Shown here one piece after another: positions 10,391 to 18,991 of a stretch of DNA of 64,000 nt (its first letter is position 1; each line of letters opens with the position of its first letter). The notes under the pieces were generated by a model. It did not search any database, had not been told where the DNA came from, and saw only the letters and a program-made list of their open reading frames with translations. Source of the DNA: JANSXG01 sp024743075 (GTDB lineage: Bacteria > Planctomycetota > Phycisphaerae > Phycisphaerales > UBA1924); the NCBI GenBank assembly GCA_042140185.1, contig CP159477.1:2728001-2792000 (forward strand), written 5' to 3'. Made by a program: the position numbers and the translations under genes.

Positions 10391-11143
10391 ATGCCCCGCC
10401 ACCGCCTCAGCCCGATCGCTGCGCTGCTCGTCGTTCTGCTCGCGACGATCGCCGGGTGCACCCGCCCGTCCGGAGTCGCGCCGTGGCCCGCAGCCGCGAC
10501 GAGACCGCCGAGAACCGGCGTGGCATCGAGCGAGATCTACTCGCAGCTCTTCGCGGGGCAGCTCGCGAGCCAGAGATACTCGGACGCATCGGGCGCTGTG
10601 GTCGTCGAGAATACCACGCGTGAAAGCGAGACCCTGCTACGTGTCGAGCGGCTGCTGGTGCTCGCCGACGACACGCCCACGACGAGTCTCGGCACCCGCT
10701 GGTTCTCGGCGAATCCGAATGGCGAGATTCTGCTCCGCCGGTCGTACAACCCGCAGCGGGACATTGAGATCGTCTACGACCCCGCGCTGGTCGTCGCCCC
10801 GGAAACCCTCCAGCCCGGCGAAGCGCACGCGTCGGAATCAGCGATCACCTCATTCGAGGGCAACAGCCGCCAGACCGGCAGCGCTGCGTACGAACTCGAA
10901 CTCGTCGGCGAGCGCCTCGCGCCGGGAGGCACGCGCGAGACGCACATCCGCTCCACGCTCGTTCTGAGCCTGGGACGGTCCACGGTGACCCGGCGTACCG
11001 ACCGCCTGCTGTCGGTCGACGCCAGCGGCTCGTCCACGGTACTCCGCGAAGATTCGCTGGAGACCGTGCGCGTGTTCGGGCTGACCGTCGGTTCGACTCG
11101 ACGATCGCTGAGTTCGGCGGATGCCCCGTCGAACGCGGACTGA
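10391..11143 (+). CDS. Hypothetical lipoprotein
   Basis: Unrecognised exported protein of 250 residues. The N-terminus MPRHRLSPIAALLVVLLATI followed by AGCTRP is a clear lipoprotein signal with Cys at about residue 23. The mature part is rich in Thr, Ser, Arg and beta-prone segments (DASGAVVVENTTRESETLLRV, STVTRRTDRLLSV), with no motif I can assign. It is divergent from the HEAT lipoprotein gene, 61 bases apart, and converges with the thioredoxin-like gene three bases downstream. A planctomycete-specific envelope protein is a fair guess, nothing more. Confidence 0.6.
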   Translation: MPRHRLSPIAALLVVLLATIAGCTRPSGVAPWPAAATRPPRTGVASSEIYSQLFAGQLASQRYSDASGAVVVENTTRESETLLRVERLLVLADDTPTTSLGTRWFSANPNGEILLRRSYNPQRDIEIVYDPALVVAPETLQPGEAHASESAITSFEGNSRQTGSAAYELELVGERLAPGGTRETHIRSTLVLSLGRSTVTRRTDRLLSVDASGSSTVLREDSLETVRVFGLTVGSTRRSLSSADAPSNAD

Positions 11144-11146
11144 CGG

Positions 11147-12334
11147 TCAGTCGGAGTCCTGGTCGTCGGCCTTGACCCAGCGCATCGATCTGTCGCCGCC
11201 GGACGCTGCGCCGAGCTGCTTGTTCGCGTCGACGATCGCTTCCATCGTGGCTCGGGTCAGCGAACCGGGATGCCCCTGCCAGCGGACGATGCCATCGCTG
11301 CTCATCACGATGCAGTGCGGGATCCCGCGGTTGCCGACCACGCCCATCATGCGGCGTTGCGGGTCGATCGCGATGGTGTACTCGAACTTTGGACGCCGAC
11401 GGTCCGAGCGGAACTCGTTGACCTTGCCCTCGTCCTCGTCTGAGACTCCCACCACCACCAGATCGTCCGGGAACGCCTTCTGCAGCGAGTTGATGTGCGG
11501 GATGCCGGCGATGCAGGGGCCGCACCACGTCGCCCAGAACTCGACCATCACGACCTTGCCGTCGGTCTCCGGCTCCGCGGTGATGTACTTCTGCACCTGC
11601 AGCGCCGGCCCCTTCTTGTCGCGCAGATCGTTCGCGCCGCTGACCGGCGGCGCCTCGGGGAACCGCACCACCCCGTCCGCGGGCTTGTCCGCGGGCTTGC
11701 CCTTCTTCTCGTCCCGCTCGTCGCGGTCCGGCAACGCCGGCGCTTCGCCGTCCTTGGCCTCTTCGTAGATCTCGGGCACGAACCGGGCCGCCTGGAGCAC
11801 GTTCGCCCCGGCCATCCGGATGGTCCCGGAACGGTCGATCACGACCGCCGCCGGAGTCTTCCAGAAGCCCATGTCGTCGCAGAATCGTCCGGTGGTATCG
11901 AGAGCGACCGGGATGCGCGAACGGTCCGCGAATTTTTCGGCCTCCTCGGCGTTTTCGGGGGTATGGATCGCGATGAAGATCGCCTGTTCGTCCGTGCGAC
12001 GAGCCAGGTTCTCAGCGCGACGCAGCACCGAGCGGCGCTGCGCATCGGCCGTGGTGAACGACTGCAGGATGATGATCCTGCCCTCGAGCTCCGACGCATC
12101 GGGCTCGTTGGCGATCCACGTCAGATCATCGGCGTAGGCCTCGAAGCCGGGGAACTCGTAGCCGACGGTCTCGTTGAGCAACTCGCGCTCCGCCTCGGGA
12201 AGCCGGTCATCGAGGTAGCGATCGTTGGTTTCGAACGACTTCGGCGCATCAGCCGCGGCCATGACGAACCCGAGCGCGAGCGTGCTACCGACCAAAGCGG
12301 CGCGACGAAGAGTGGTGAACGCTGAACGCTTCAT
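11147..12334 (-). CDS. Exported tandem thioredoxin-fold protein (TlpA-like)
   Basis: Extracytoplasmic thiol-disulfide protein, 395 residues, with signal peptide MKRSAFTTLRRAALVGSTLA ending near MAAADA. Two thioredoxin folds are visible. The first (about residues 65-190) lacks the CxxC and has only the cis-Pro region KTPAAVVIDRSG. After a charged linker rich in Asp/Lys/Pro, the second (about 255-370) carries VEFWATWCGPC and the cis-Pro region RGIPHCIVM. This second domain is the TlpA/ResA type, which reduces disulfides in the envelope. ATG 12334 was chosen because it gives a proper signal peptide and is preceded by GGAGG. It lies downstream of the response regulator on the same strand with about 195 bases between. 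Confidence 0.8.
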   Translation of the reverse strand: MKRSAFTTLRRAALVGSTLALGFVMAAADAPKSFETNDRYLDDRLPEAERELLNETVGYEFPGFEAYADDLTWIANEPDASELEGRIIILQSFTTADAQRRSVLRRAENLARRTDEQAIFIAIHTPENAEEAEKFADRSRIPVALDTTGRFCDDMGFWKTPAAVVIDRSGTIRMAGANVLQAARFVPEIYEEAKDGEAPALPDRDERDEKKGKPADKPADGVVRFPEAPPVSGANDLRDKKGPALQVQKYITAEPETDGKVVMVEFWATWCGPCIAGIPHINSLQKAFPDDLVVVGVSDEDEGKVNEFRSDRRRPKFEYTIAIDPQRRMMGVVGNRGIPHCIVMSSDGIVRWQGHPGSLTRATMEAIVDANKQLGAASGGDRSMRWVKADDQDSD

Positions 12335-12488
12335 GACATACCTCCGAAGGGAAAACCGTGGCGAGGGAGCGAGCCTCCGCACCGCCGAATGATTATCACC
12401 CGAAAACCGCCCGGCTCGCTCCCAAATCCTCCGATTCCTAGGCCCAATTCCGGGTGCGCCTGCTCGCAACACTCGCTCGGCGCACGGA

Positions 12489-12508
12489 AAAGCCGCCATA
12501 CGGCGGCA
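12489..12508 (-). terminator. Small hairpin after the response-regulator gene
   Basis: GCCGCC and GGCGGC form a 6-bp stem with a four-base loop, 20-40 bases after the response-regulator stop. There is no T-run, so it is a weak terminator candidate at best. Confidence 0.25.
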
Positions 12509-12529
12509 TGAGGAATCTCAGCGGAGGTC

Positions 12530-13153
12530 TCAATCGATCGTCTGGACCGAGGAGCCACGCATCGCCATGCGGATCAGGTCCGCCACGTTGCCGGCCTGCA
12601 TTTTGTCCATCACGTGCTTGCGATGCACCTCGATCGTCTTCTCGCTCAGGCCGAGCTCAGCGGCGACCTGCTTGTTCGCCATGCCGTTGACGACCATTTC
12701 CATGACCTGTCGCTCGCGGGGCGTCAGGGTCTCGATCTTCGCATCGATCGTCCTGCGACGGTCTTCCACGAAGCGTTCCTGTTCACCATCTTCCAGCGCC
12801 TTCTGCACGCGTTCCAGCAGGACCTGGTCGTTAAAAGGCTTTTCGATGAAGTCGTACGCACCGGCCTTGAGTGCCCGGACCGCCATCGGCACGTCTGCGT
12901 GGCCGGTAATAATGATCACCGGCAGCGAGATCCGCTCGTCCTTGAGCTGCTCCTGAAGATCGAGCCCACTCATACCGGGCATGCGCACATCGAGAACCAC
13001 GCAGCCGACCATGTCCTGACGAACCGCGTCGAGGAACTCGCCCGCGGAACTATATGTCTCTACTTTCAGGCCGACCGACTCGACGAGCCAGCGAAGGCTC
13101 TTCCGCATCGCCGCGTCGTCGTCGACCACATACACAGTTTGTTGGGCTGCCAC
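12530..13153 (-). CDS. FixJ/NarL-type response regulator
   Basis: Cytoplasmic two-component response regulator, 207 residues. The receiver domain (about residues 5-120) has all active-site residues: VDDD near the start, phosphoacceptor Asp in VVLDVRMPGMSG, Thr in IIITGHAD, and Lys in FIEKPFND. The C-terminal LuxR-type helix-turn-helix follows (LTPRERQVMEMVVNGMANKQ, then LGLSEKTIEVHRKHVMDKM). FixJ-subgroup regulators of this shape activate transcription after phosphorylation by a partner kinase. GTG 13153 was chosen because an AGGA precedes it at the right spacing. No histidine kinase gene is near, so it is an orphan in this window. Confidence 0.9.
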   Translation of the reverse strand: MAAQQTVYVVDDDAAMRKSLRWLVESVGLKVETYSSAGEFLDAVRQDMVGCVVLDVRMPGMSGLDLQEQLKDERISLPVIIITGHADVPMAVRALKAGAYDFIEKPFNDQVLLERVQKALEDGEQERFVEDRRRTIDAKIETLTPRERQVMEMVVNGMANKQVAAELGLSEKTIEVHRKHVMDKMQAGNVADLIRMAMRGSSVQTID

Positions 13154-13578
13154 GTTCGATCCTGCCTTTCTGCAACCGGACTCACGAGAGATCACCGTGA
13201 CCCGGCCAAATGTCAGAAGAGTGGGGTCTCCCTGTAGACCACCGAATAAGAAATCGCACGGCCCAGCAGTTCAGATTCGGGAACACCCGAAAAATCGGGA
13301 AACCGCCTACAAACTGCTCCCACTGGGACAAATCCAGCCTTCCGTCGCACGCGGATTCCGCGCCTTCGTGAATCCAAGTTGATCTTCACGCGAAACCGTC
13401 ACAGAGGAAGCGGCCGTTCGTGCTGCGGCCTCCAACCGCACAGCGGCGTCGTCCGAAACAGCTGACCGTCGATTCCCGACGGTGTGGCACGCGTGCTTCG
13501 GGCCATCGCAGGCTGTGTCCCGCGCCGGGTGTAGCCCGGTCGATCTCACTCGAGTTCTCACCTCATAAAGGAATCAAC
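13154..13578. other. Intergenic region between the response regulator and FAS1 genes
   Basis: 425 bases without a supported gene. It must hold the minus-strand promoter of the regulator and the plus-strand promoter of the FAS1 gene. A short inverted repeat TTCGGG/CCCGAA lies near 13278-13293. I could not identify an ECF-type promoter with confidence. AAAGGA at 13567-13572 is the ribosome binding site of the FAS1 gene. Confidence 0.4.
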
Positions 13579-14550
13579 ATGAATCGTCTCAGCAAACTCA
13601 CCCTCGCCGCGTCTGCCGTCAGCGCCCTCGCTGTGTCCTCTGTCCTCGCCGCCGGCGACTGCTGCGGTTCCAAGACCGTTGTCAAGAACAACGCGAGCGT
13701 CATTAACGCGTCTTTCGACGGCCATGGCATGAAGGCCGACATCGTCGATACCGCCGTCAAGGCCGGCCAGTTCAAGACCCTCGCCGCCGCTCTTCAGGCT
13801 GCAGGACTCGTCGACGCGTTGAAGGGCGAGGGTCCGTTCACCGTCTTCGCGCCCACCGACGAAGCGTTTGCCAAGCTGCCCGCCGGCACCGTCGAGACGC
13901 TCCTGAAGCCGGAGAATAAAGCCCAGCTGCAGGCGATCCTGAAGTACCACGTCGTCAAGGGCTCGGTTATGGCTGAAAAGGTCACCGGGCTCGACTACGC
14001 CACCACGCTCAACGGTCAGCGTGTCGACATCGCCACCAGCTACGGCAAGGTCAAGCTCGACGGCAAGTCCACCGTGACCGCCACCGACATCAAGGCTTCG
14101 AACGGCGTGATCCATGTCATCGACACCGTGATCTTGCCCGAAACCAAGAACGTCGTGGAAGTCGCTAAGGGCGCCGAAAGTTTCAACACGCTCCTCGCCG
14201 CGGTGGATGCCGCCGGCCTGACCTCGGCCCTCGTGGGCGAAGGCCCGTTCACCATCCTCGCGCCGACGGACGAAGCGTTCGCCGCGCTGCCCGCCGGGAC
14301 GGTCCAGAACCTGCTTAAGCCGGAGAACCGCGCGACCCTTCAGGCCATCCTGAAGTACCACGTCATCCCCGGTCGCGTCTACGCCGATCAGGTCGTCAAG
14401 CTGAACTCCGCCGAGACCCTCGGCGGCCAGTCCGTGTCCATCAACGCTGATGGCAGCGGCGTGACGATCAACGAGTCCAACGTTGTCGCCACCGACATCG
14501 AAGCGTCCAACGGCGTGATCCACGTCATCGACGCTGTCCTGCTTCCGTAA
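13579..14550 (+). CDS. Exported protein with two fasciclin (FAS1) domains
   Basis: Secreted or surface protein of 323 residues. A signal peptide (MNRLSKLTLAASAVSALAVS, cleavage near VLAAGD) is followed by Cys-Cys and two consecutive FAS1 domains of about 130 residues. Each has the hallmark pair FTVFAPTDEAFAKLP / FTILAPTDEAFAALP and a later YHV plus GVIHVID segment. FAS1 domains mediate adhesion and matrix contacts in bacteria and eukaryotes. ATG 13579 is preceded by AAAGGA. An ECF sigma factor and RskA-type anti-sigma factor follow on the same strand, an arrangement known from mycobacteria, where SigK/RskA controls the FAS1 proteins MPT70/MPT83. Control of this gene by that pair is therefore likely but inferred. 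Confidence 0.93.
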   Translation: MNRLSKLTLAASAVSALAVSSVLAAGDCCGSKTVVKNNASVINASFDGHGMKADIVDTAVKAGQFKTLAAALQAAGLVDALKGEGPFTVFAPTDEAFAKLPAGTVETLLKPENKAQLQAILKYHVVKGSVMAEKVTGLDYATTLNGQRVDIATSYGKVKLDGKSTVTATDIKASNGVIHVIDTVILPETKNVVEVAKGAESFNTLLAAVDAAGLTSALVGEGPFTILAPTDEAFAALPAGTVQNLLKPENRATLQAILKYHVIPGRVYADQVVKLNSAETLGGQSVSINADGSGVTINESNVVATDIEASNGVIHVIDAVLLP

Positions 14551-14569
14551 TCGACTCTCTTTCTCTCTA

Positions 14570-14599
14570 CTTCGACGACTCTTCCCTTCATCGTCGAAG
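14570..14599 (+). terminator. Hairpin after the FAS1 gene
   Basis: CTTCGACGA and TCGTCGAAG make a perfect 9-bp stem with a 12-base loop, 20 bases after the FAS1 stop. No T-run follows, so it could be a partial terminator or an RNA-stabilising hairpin that sets FAS1 apart from the sigma-factor gene. Confidence 0.4.
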
Positions 14600-14730
14600 G
14601 TCACACTGTGGCGGCTGCCGGAAACGGGATCCGTCACTTTCCAACCCGCGTTTCTCCTCCGCGCGGGATCTCTTCCGGGGCTTCACATGACAACAGCATC
14701 TCTCAATCTGGGTTTTCGCCAGCGGGCTGC

Positions 14731-14736
14731 TATCAT
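14731..14736 (+). promoter_or_regulatory. Candidate -10 of the ECF sigma gene (leaderless)
   Basis: TATCAT ends seven bases before GTG 14744 with no Shine-Dalgarno between. This supports the GTG as the true start over ATG 14687, which lies upstream of the element. Confidence 0.4.
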
Positions 14737-14743
14737 GTTCGGC

Positions 14744-15373
14744 GTGACCACAACGACAGAAAAACCCCCTTCGGACTTTTTGCTTCCGCTCATCGCCTCC
14801 GGCGATCGCGAAGCGGTTCAGGCCTGCATCGACCGCTACGGCGGCCTGGTCTGGTCCCTCGCCCGGAAGTTCACCCGCACCGAGTCCGACGCGGAAGACG
14901 CCACGCAGGACATCTTTCTCGACGTCTGGAAGTCCGCCTCGCGGTTTAATCCGGACGTCGCCTCGGAGACGACCTTCGTCGCGATGATCGCCCGCCGGCG
15001 GCTCATCGACCGGCGCCGGCGTGAATCACGCCGCCCGCAACGCGAAGCGATGTTTGAAGATACGGTCTCGGACGATCAGCCCGACCTTGATCCGTCCGAA
15101 CTCAGCGACGAAGCACAGTTCGCCGCACGCGAACTCAAGAACCTGAGCACGGACCAGCAGCGCGTTCTGCGTCTCTCGATTTTCCACGGACTCACCCACG
15201 AAGGAATATCCGAAGCCACTGGCATGCCACTCGGCACGGTGAAGACACACGCAAGGCGCGGCCTGATCAAACTCCGTGATCTGCTCGCGTCGCGACAAGC
15301 CACTTCTGCGGGCGGGTCCGGGGGCAACCTGGGCAAAGTCCGCTTTTTTCCCGGAAGTGAGGTGTTGTCATGA
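14744..15373 (+). CDS. ECF-type RNA polymerase sigma factor (SigK-like)
   Basis: Group 4 sigma factor, about 209 residues. Region 2 is visible at about residues 15-85 (DRYGGLVWSLARKFTRTESD, DAEDATQDIFLDVWKSA), and region 4 at about 130-190 (LSTDQQRVLRLSIFHGLTHE and GTVKTHARRGLIKLRDLL, the DNA-binding helix-turn-helix). This layout is that of the SigK/SigL group controlled by RskA-type anti-sigma factors. The stop codon overlaps the start of the next gene (ATGA at 15370), so the two are translationally coupled, the normal state of an ECF sigma and its inhibitor. GTG 14744 is preferred for the reason given under its promoter; ATG 14687 would add 19 residues. Confidence 0.9.
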   Translation: MTTTTEKPPSDFLLPLIASGDREAVQACIDRYGGLVWSLARKFTRTESDAEDATQDIFLDVWKSASRFNPDVASETTFVAMIARRRLIDRRRRESRRPQREAMFEDTVSDDQPDLDPSELSDEAQFAARELKNLSTDQQRVLRLSIFHGLTHEGISEATGMPLGTVKTHARRGLIKLRDLLASRQATSAGGSGGNLGKVRFFPGSEVLS

Positions 15374-16272
15374 GTAATAACAGCAACACACACGATTACG
15401 ACTTCGATCCGACGGGCGAACAATCGCTGCTGATCGATCGCGCACTGGGCGAGATCGAGCCCGATGCAGATGGGTGGCGCGAGCCCGACGAGTTCGAACT
15501 CGCCGCCGCCGAAGCTGCCGTTCTGTACGCCGAGGCTCAGATCGAGCCGATGCCGGAGGCGTTGCGTGGCAAACTGACGGCCGCCGCCCAAGGCGTTTGG
15601 AACCGGTCCGCTGACAGCAGGCCTGTCGCCGGGAGCATCAACCCGGAATCCCAAGCTCGGCGTGCCCGCGAGGCCGGCGAGTTGAAGATGCCGCCGCTCC
15701 CTTCCTCGGGCAACGCACCGACCGGCTCCAGTGCGGTACTCAGCGCCGCCGGCTGGCTCGCGGCCGCCGCAGCGATCGCCATCGCCGCCGTCGGCTGGAT
15801 GCGTCCGACCGAACCGACGAACGATGGCGGGGTCGTCGTCGCAACCCAATCCGTCGAGGAACGCCTCGCGTCGCTCGAATCCGCTCCCGACACGGTCTCC
15901 GGCGACTGGATCGCCTGGCCGGCCGGGACGCTTGCTCCGGACATCGACCCGCGCAAAGGCGCACTCGATGTCACGGGCAAGTTTGTCTGGAACGAACCGC
16001 GCCAAGAGGGTTACATGGTCTTCGAGAACATGCCCGTCAACGATCCGAAGCTCGAGCAGTACCAGCTCTGGCTCGTCTCCGCCGATCACGAGCACCCCAT
16101 CGACGGCGGCGTGTTCAACATCGCCTCGTCAGGACGGGTCATCGTCCCTATCGACGCCAAGATCCGCGCAAGCAACCTTGCTGCTCTTGGTGTGACTATC
16201 GAGAAGCCCGGCGGCGTGGTGGTCTCGGACCGCACCGATCGGATGGTCGCAGGGCTCGTCCCGCAAGGCTAA
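15370..16272 (+). CDS. Anti-sigma factor, RskA-like
   Basis: Single-pass inner-membrane anti-sigma factor, 300 residues. The acidic cytoplasmic N-terminus (about 1-115) should bind the sigma factor, although a classic HxxxCxxC zinc motif is absent. One membrane segment follows (AAGWLAAAAAIAIAAVGWM, about 123-141). The C-terminal half is the RskA domain, an extracytoplasmic beta-fold with GDWIAWPAGTLAPD, EGYMVFENMPVN, YQLWLVSADHEHPIDGGVFN and ITIEKPGG-type endings. In other bacteria the membrane segment is cut by successive proteases, freeing the sigma factor. Overlap with the sigma gene and the FAS1 gene upstream define the module. Confidence 0.88.
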   Translation: MSNNSNTHDYDFDPTGEQSLLIDRALGEIEPDADGWREPDEFELAAAEAAVLYAEAQIEPMPEALRGKLTAAAQGVWNRSADSRPVAGSINPESQARRAREAGELKMPPLPSSGNAPTGSSAVLSAAGWLAAAAAIAIAAVGWMRPTEPTNDGGVVVATQSVEERLASLESAPDTVSGDWIAWPAGTLAPDIDPRKGALDVTGKFVWNEPRQEGYMVFENMPVNDPKLEQYQLWLVSADHEHPIDGGVFNIASSGRVIVPIDAKIRASNLAALGVTIEKPGGVVVSDRTDRMVAGLVPQG

Positions 16273-16302
16273 TCGACGAGAGTTCCGATGCATCGAATGA
16301 AA

Positions 16303-16336
16303 CAGGCCGCGGGCATTGCCCGCGGCCTGTTCATTT
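16303..16336 (+). terminator. Rho-independent terminator of the sigma/anti-sigma operon
   Basis: CAGGCCGCGGGC and GCCCGCGGCCTG form a perfect 12-bp stem with loop ATT, followed by TTCATTT. It lies 30 bases after the anti-sigma stop, between convergent genes. Confidence 0.85.
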
Positions 16337-16363
16337 CCCCGAAGGCGTCGGATCCAGCACGGT

Positions 16364-18505
16364 TCAGTCGCAACTCTCGCCGTACCGCGCGAGCACCTTG
16401 TTGAGGTCGCGCAGGTCGACCACGCCGTCGTCGTTCACGTCGCCCAGCGAATAGCCTGCCTCCAGACCGAAGTTCGCCAGAACGAGCGTCAGGTCCGACA
16501 TGCCGACCGATCCGGAGTCGTCCAGATCCTCCGGGCACGAGATCTGACCGTTGAAGTAGCGCTTCGAAAGCGCCGCAGCGGCGATGCCCACCTCGGAACC
16601 GATGATGCGCGCCGGCAGGTCGTCCTGTGACGGGTGGATCCCGCCCCACAGGCGGCTGATGCCCGCTTCGTCCGCCGCGTCGTAGTACTTCGCCCATGTC
16701 AGCGTCACATCTTCACTCGGCCCGTCCTCGAAGTGCAGCCATCCCTCGGGAAGCGTGTACGACGCTTGCCCGCCCGGGAAGTACTCGCTCCCGGTGATCA
16801 AGCTGAGCACCTCTGCGCCTGCGCGGCTGAACGTGCTGTGCCCGGATACATATCCGGCGAACGCCGGCGAGACGAAGGTCGACAACTGGTACGGAATCCA
16901 ATCAACGCCCAGGATCCACCCGACACCGCCGACCTCCGTCTCCGGGTCATCCGGCGTGCCACGCCACGAACGGATCGCGATGTCGCCGACCTCGCCGTAG
17001 TACATGAACTCGCCGTCGGGGGTCATGATCGGATCACCGAACTGGTCGAGCAGCAGGCTGTCGATCAGATGGTGGTGGCGACCGCCCTCGGCCGCGGTCT
17101 CCTCGGTGATCACTTCGATCAGCCCATCGACGAGCGGGATTCCTTCCGGGTGATACGACGGCCCACCCGGATCGCTCGACTGCCCGCGCTCGCACATGTA
17201 GCGGATGTGCGAGATCGGTCGCGAGTAGTCGTAATGACCCTTGATGCCCCACGCCGCGACCGCCGCGTCGTGCACGGCGCCGTTCAGCGCGAAGTAGGTC
17301 TTGATATCCCACTCGAGCAGATCGACCGGATCGCCGTCGCCCCAGATGCGATGCTCGACGAGCGGACTGTCCGTGACATTGTTGTTGAAGATCGTGTTCC
17401 AGTGTCCGGGCGGCGTTTCAGACGCCGGGCCGTCGGCCCAGAACTCGGCCAGGCACCGGTAGTAGTCGGCCGCGAGGCACAGCACCGGCGGATACGGCTC
17501 GCCGGTGATCGGGTTGACGCCGTAGCCCTCGCCGTCGTTGGAGCCGAGCGGGTTGTTGTGGTGGGTCGCGGGCCCGATATCGATCACGGTCGAATCCGCC
17601 GGATCAAGCATCGCACTCTTCTCGATCAACGCGACGGCGTTCGCACGGAAATCCTCGTCTCCTGGTCCGTTGAGCAGCGGAGGCATGCCCGGATCATGGT
17701 GGAGTCCCGTGTCCGGATCCCGGTCGCGATCGGTCAGAGCGAAGGGCGCCACCCCGCCCCAGTGCGGGCCGATGAACTCCTGGATCGAAGCACCGATCAC
17801 GATGCCGTTCTGAAGCACGAGGTACTCGAAGGCCAGCGGCTGCCAGCGGTTGGGGAACTCCATTCCGTTTGTGCCCGGCAGATTGTGCGGCATCTCGACG
17901 TTCACCGGCTGGTACGGCGGGTAGTCGTAGTCCGTCGCCTCGCGCGACCCGTCATCGAGCCCCCACGCGATCATCGCCTCGGCGATGCGGTTGCCGATCG
18001 CCGCCGGCGAATCACCGTCGGTGGTCGTGTTCGCCGGGTCGTAGCCCAGCCCGATCAGCAGGTTGTCGAACTCGGGGAGCGACTCGTCCGCACCGGGGCT
18101 CTTGGCGAAGCGGTGGGAGAGCAGGCGGTACGCCGCGTAGCTGATCGCCTCCTCGCGCTTGGCCTGCACATCCCCGGCCATGTTGCCTGCCTCGTCCGAA
18201 AGGTACGGGTCCGCTTCGACCTGGTACGCGCACCACGCGTCGTACATCACCAGCGAGGTGTGCCACAGGTTCCGAGCGTGCACGCCGGGTCGTGGGGTGT
18301 CGCGCCGGATCGCGTCGAGCAGCGCTTCGTTCCATTGGCGCGCCACGGACTGTTGCGGGGATGGATCACCGGCGATCGCGCTGCCCGCTGTCGCGAGCAG
18401 CGAACCCGCACTGATCGTCCCGAACCCGAGCACGCCGCACAGGGCAGCGCCCCGAAGTCCCGCCGACAGAAACCCGAAGCGCTTCGTCTCATTGTGTACG
18501 GCCAT
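16364..18505 (-). CDS. Secreted vanadium-haloperoxidase/PAP2-like protein with dockerin-like tail
   Basis: Exported protein of 713 residues. After a long signal region ending near TAGSAIAG, the core belongs to the vanadium chloroperoxidase/PAP2 superfamily. The three active-site segments are present: KGHYDYSRP (Lys and Arg), YVSGHSTFSRAG (Ser-Gly-His) and SRLWGGIHPSQDD (Arg and His). Such enzymes either oxidise halides with bound vanadate or dephosphorylate lipids; a secreted soluble protein of this length favours the haloperoxidase type. The last 60 residues are two calcium-loop repeats (DLDDSGSVGMSDLTLVLANFG and DVNDDGVVDLRDLNKVLARYG), a dockerin-like ending shared with three other proteins here. 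ATG 18505 is preceded by GGGAGAG. A 16S-type long leader is absent. Confidence 0.82.
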   Translation of the reverse strand: MAVHNETKRFGFLSAGLRGAALCGVLGFGTISAGSLLATAGSAIAGDPSPQQSVARQWNEALLDAIRRDTPRPGVHARNLWHTSLVMYDAWCAYQVEADPYLSDEAGNMAGDVQAKREEAISYAAYRLLSHRFAKSPGADESLPEFDNLLIGLGYDPANTTTDGDSPAAIGNRIAEAMIAWGLDDGSREATDYDYPPYQPVNVEMPHNLPGTNGMEFPNRWQPLAFEYLVLQNGIVIGASIQEFIGPHWGGVAPFALTDRDRDPDTGLHHDPGMPPLLNGPGDEDFRANAVALIEKSAMLDPADSTVIDIGPATHHNNPLGSNDGEGYGVNPITGEPYPPVLCLAADYYRCLAEFWADGPASETPPGHWNTIFNNNVTDSPLVEHRIWGDGDPVDLLEWDIKTYFALNGAVHDAAVAAWGIKGHYDYSRPISHIRYMCERGQSSDPGGPSYHPEGIPLVDGLIEVITEETAAEGGRHHHLIDSLLLDQFGDPIMTPDGEFMYYGEVGDIAIRSWRGTPDDPETEVGGVGWILGVDWIPYQLSTFVSPAFAGYVSGHSTFSRAGAEVLSLITGSEYFPGGQASYTLPEGWLHFEDGPSEDVTLTWAKYYDAADEAGISRLWGGIHPSQDDLPARIIGSEVGIAAAALSKRYFNGQISCPEDLDDSGSVGMSDLTLVLANFGLEAGYSLGDVNDDGVVDLRDLNKVLARYGESCD

Positions 18506-18991
18506 GGCCGACTCTCCCGCACGCGGCGCACAACAACCGCTCGACGACAGCGCCGCCTCGCAACCGTGCGAACCACTTTGCTCAAAGCCTCCCGGACGCC
18601 TCAAGCACCTCACTCCACGAACCCGGGGCGTTTTACATCTGCAAAAGGATCGCCACAACGGGGTTGGGATATCCGGGTATCCCCACGAGTTACCCCTAAT
18701 CTCCCACAATCTTTTTTCGGTTCAAGGGCCGACTTGGAATTTTTTGCGGTCATTCCGGCGCACCCGCGAAGAAACCGCGCGGTGACGCGCGCCGAATGCC
18801 CGCGAACGCGTTCCTAACCGCGAGCACGGTCGCGAGCCTCCCACGCTGCGCGGTTGCATTCGCGCGGTCACTAATTTTGTTCTTGAATCTGAGTTGACAT
18901 CGTGTACGCTCATCGACGTGAGCAATCGCTCATGGCGATCGTCACGGTGGCGGCATCCGGCCGCTCCCGGGCCTCGTGGGGAACTTGAATC
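18506..18991. other. Intergenic region between divergent exported-protein genes
   Basis: About 490 bases, more AT-rich than its surroundings between 18700 and 18900, with T-runs near 18712 and 18738. It should contain the promoters of the haloperoxidase-like gene (-) and the CRTAC1-like gene (+). No open frame with coding character was found. Confidence 0.4.
18883..18910 (+). promoter_or_regulatory. Candidate sigma70-type promoter of the CRTAC1-like gene
   Basis: TTGAAT (18883-18888) and TACGCT (18905-18910) are separated by 16 bases, about 80 bases upstream of ATG 18992. Confidence 0.35.

Noticed and set aside
14687..14743. ATG 14687 as the start of the ECF sigma factor
   Set aside because: The TATCAT element lies after it, and the 19 extra residues are not typical of the family.
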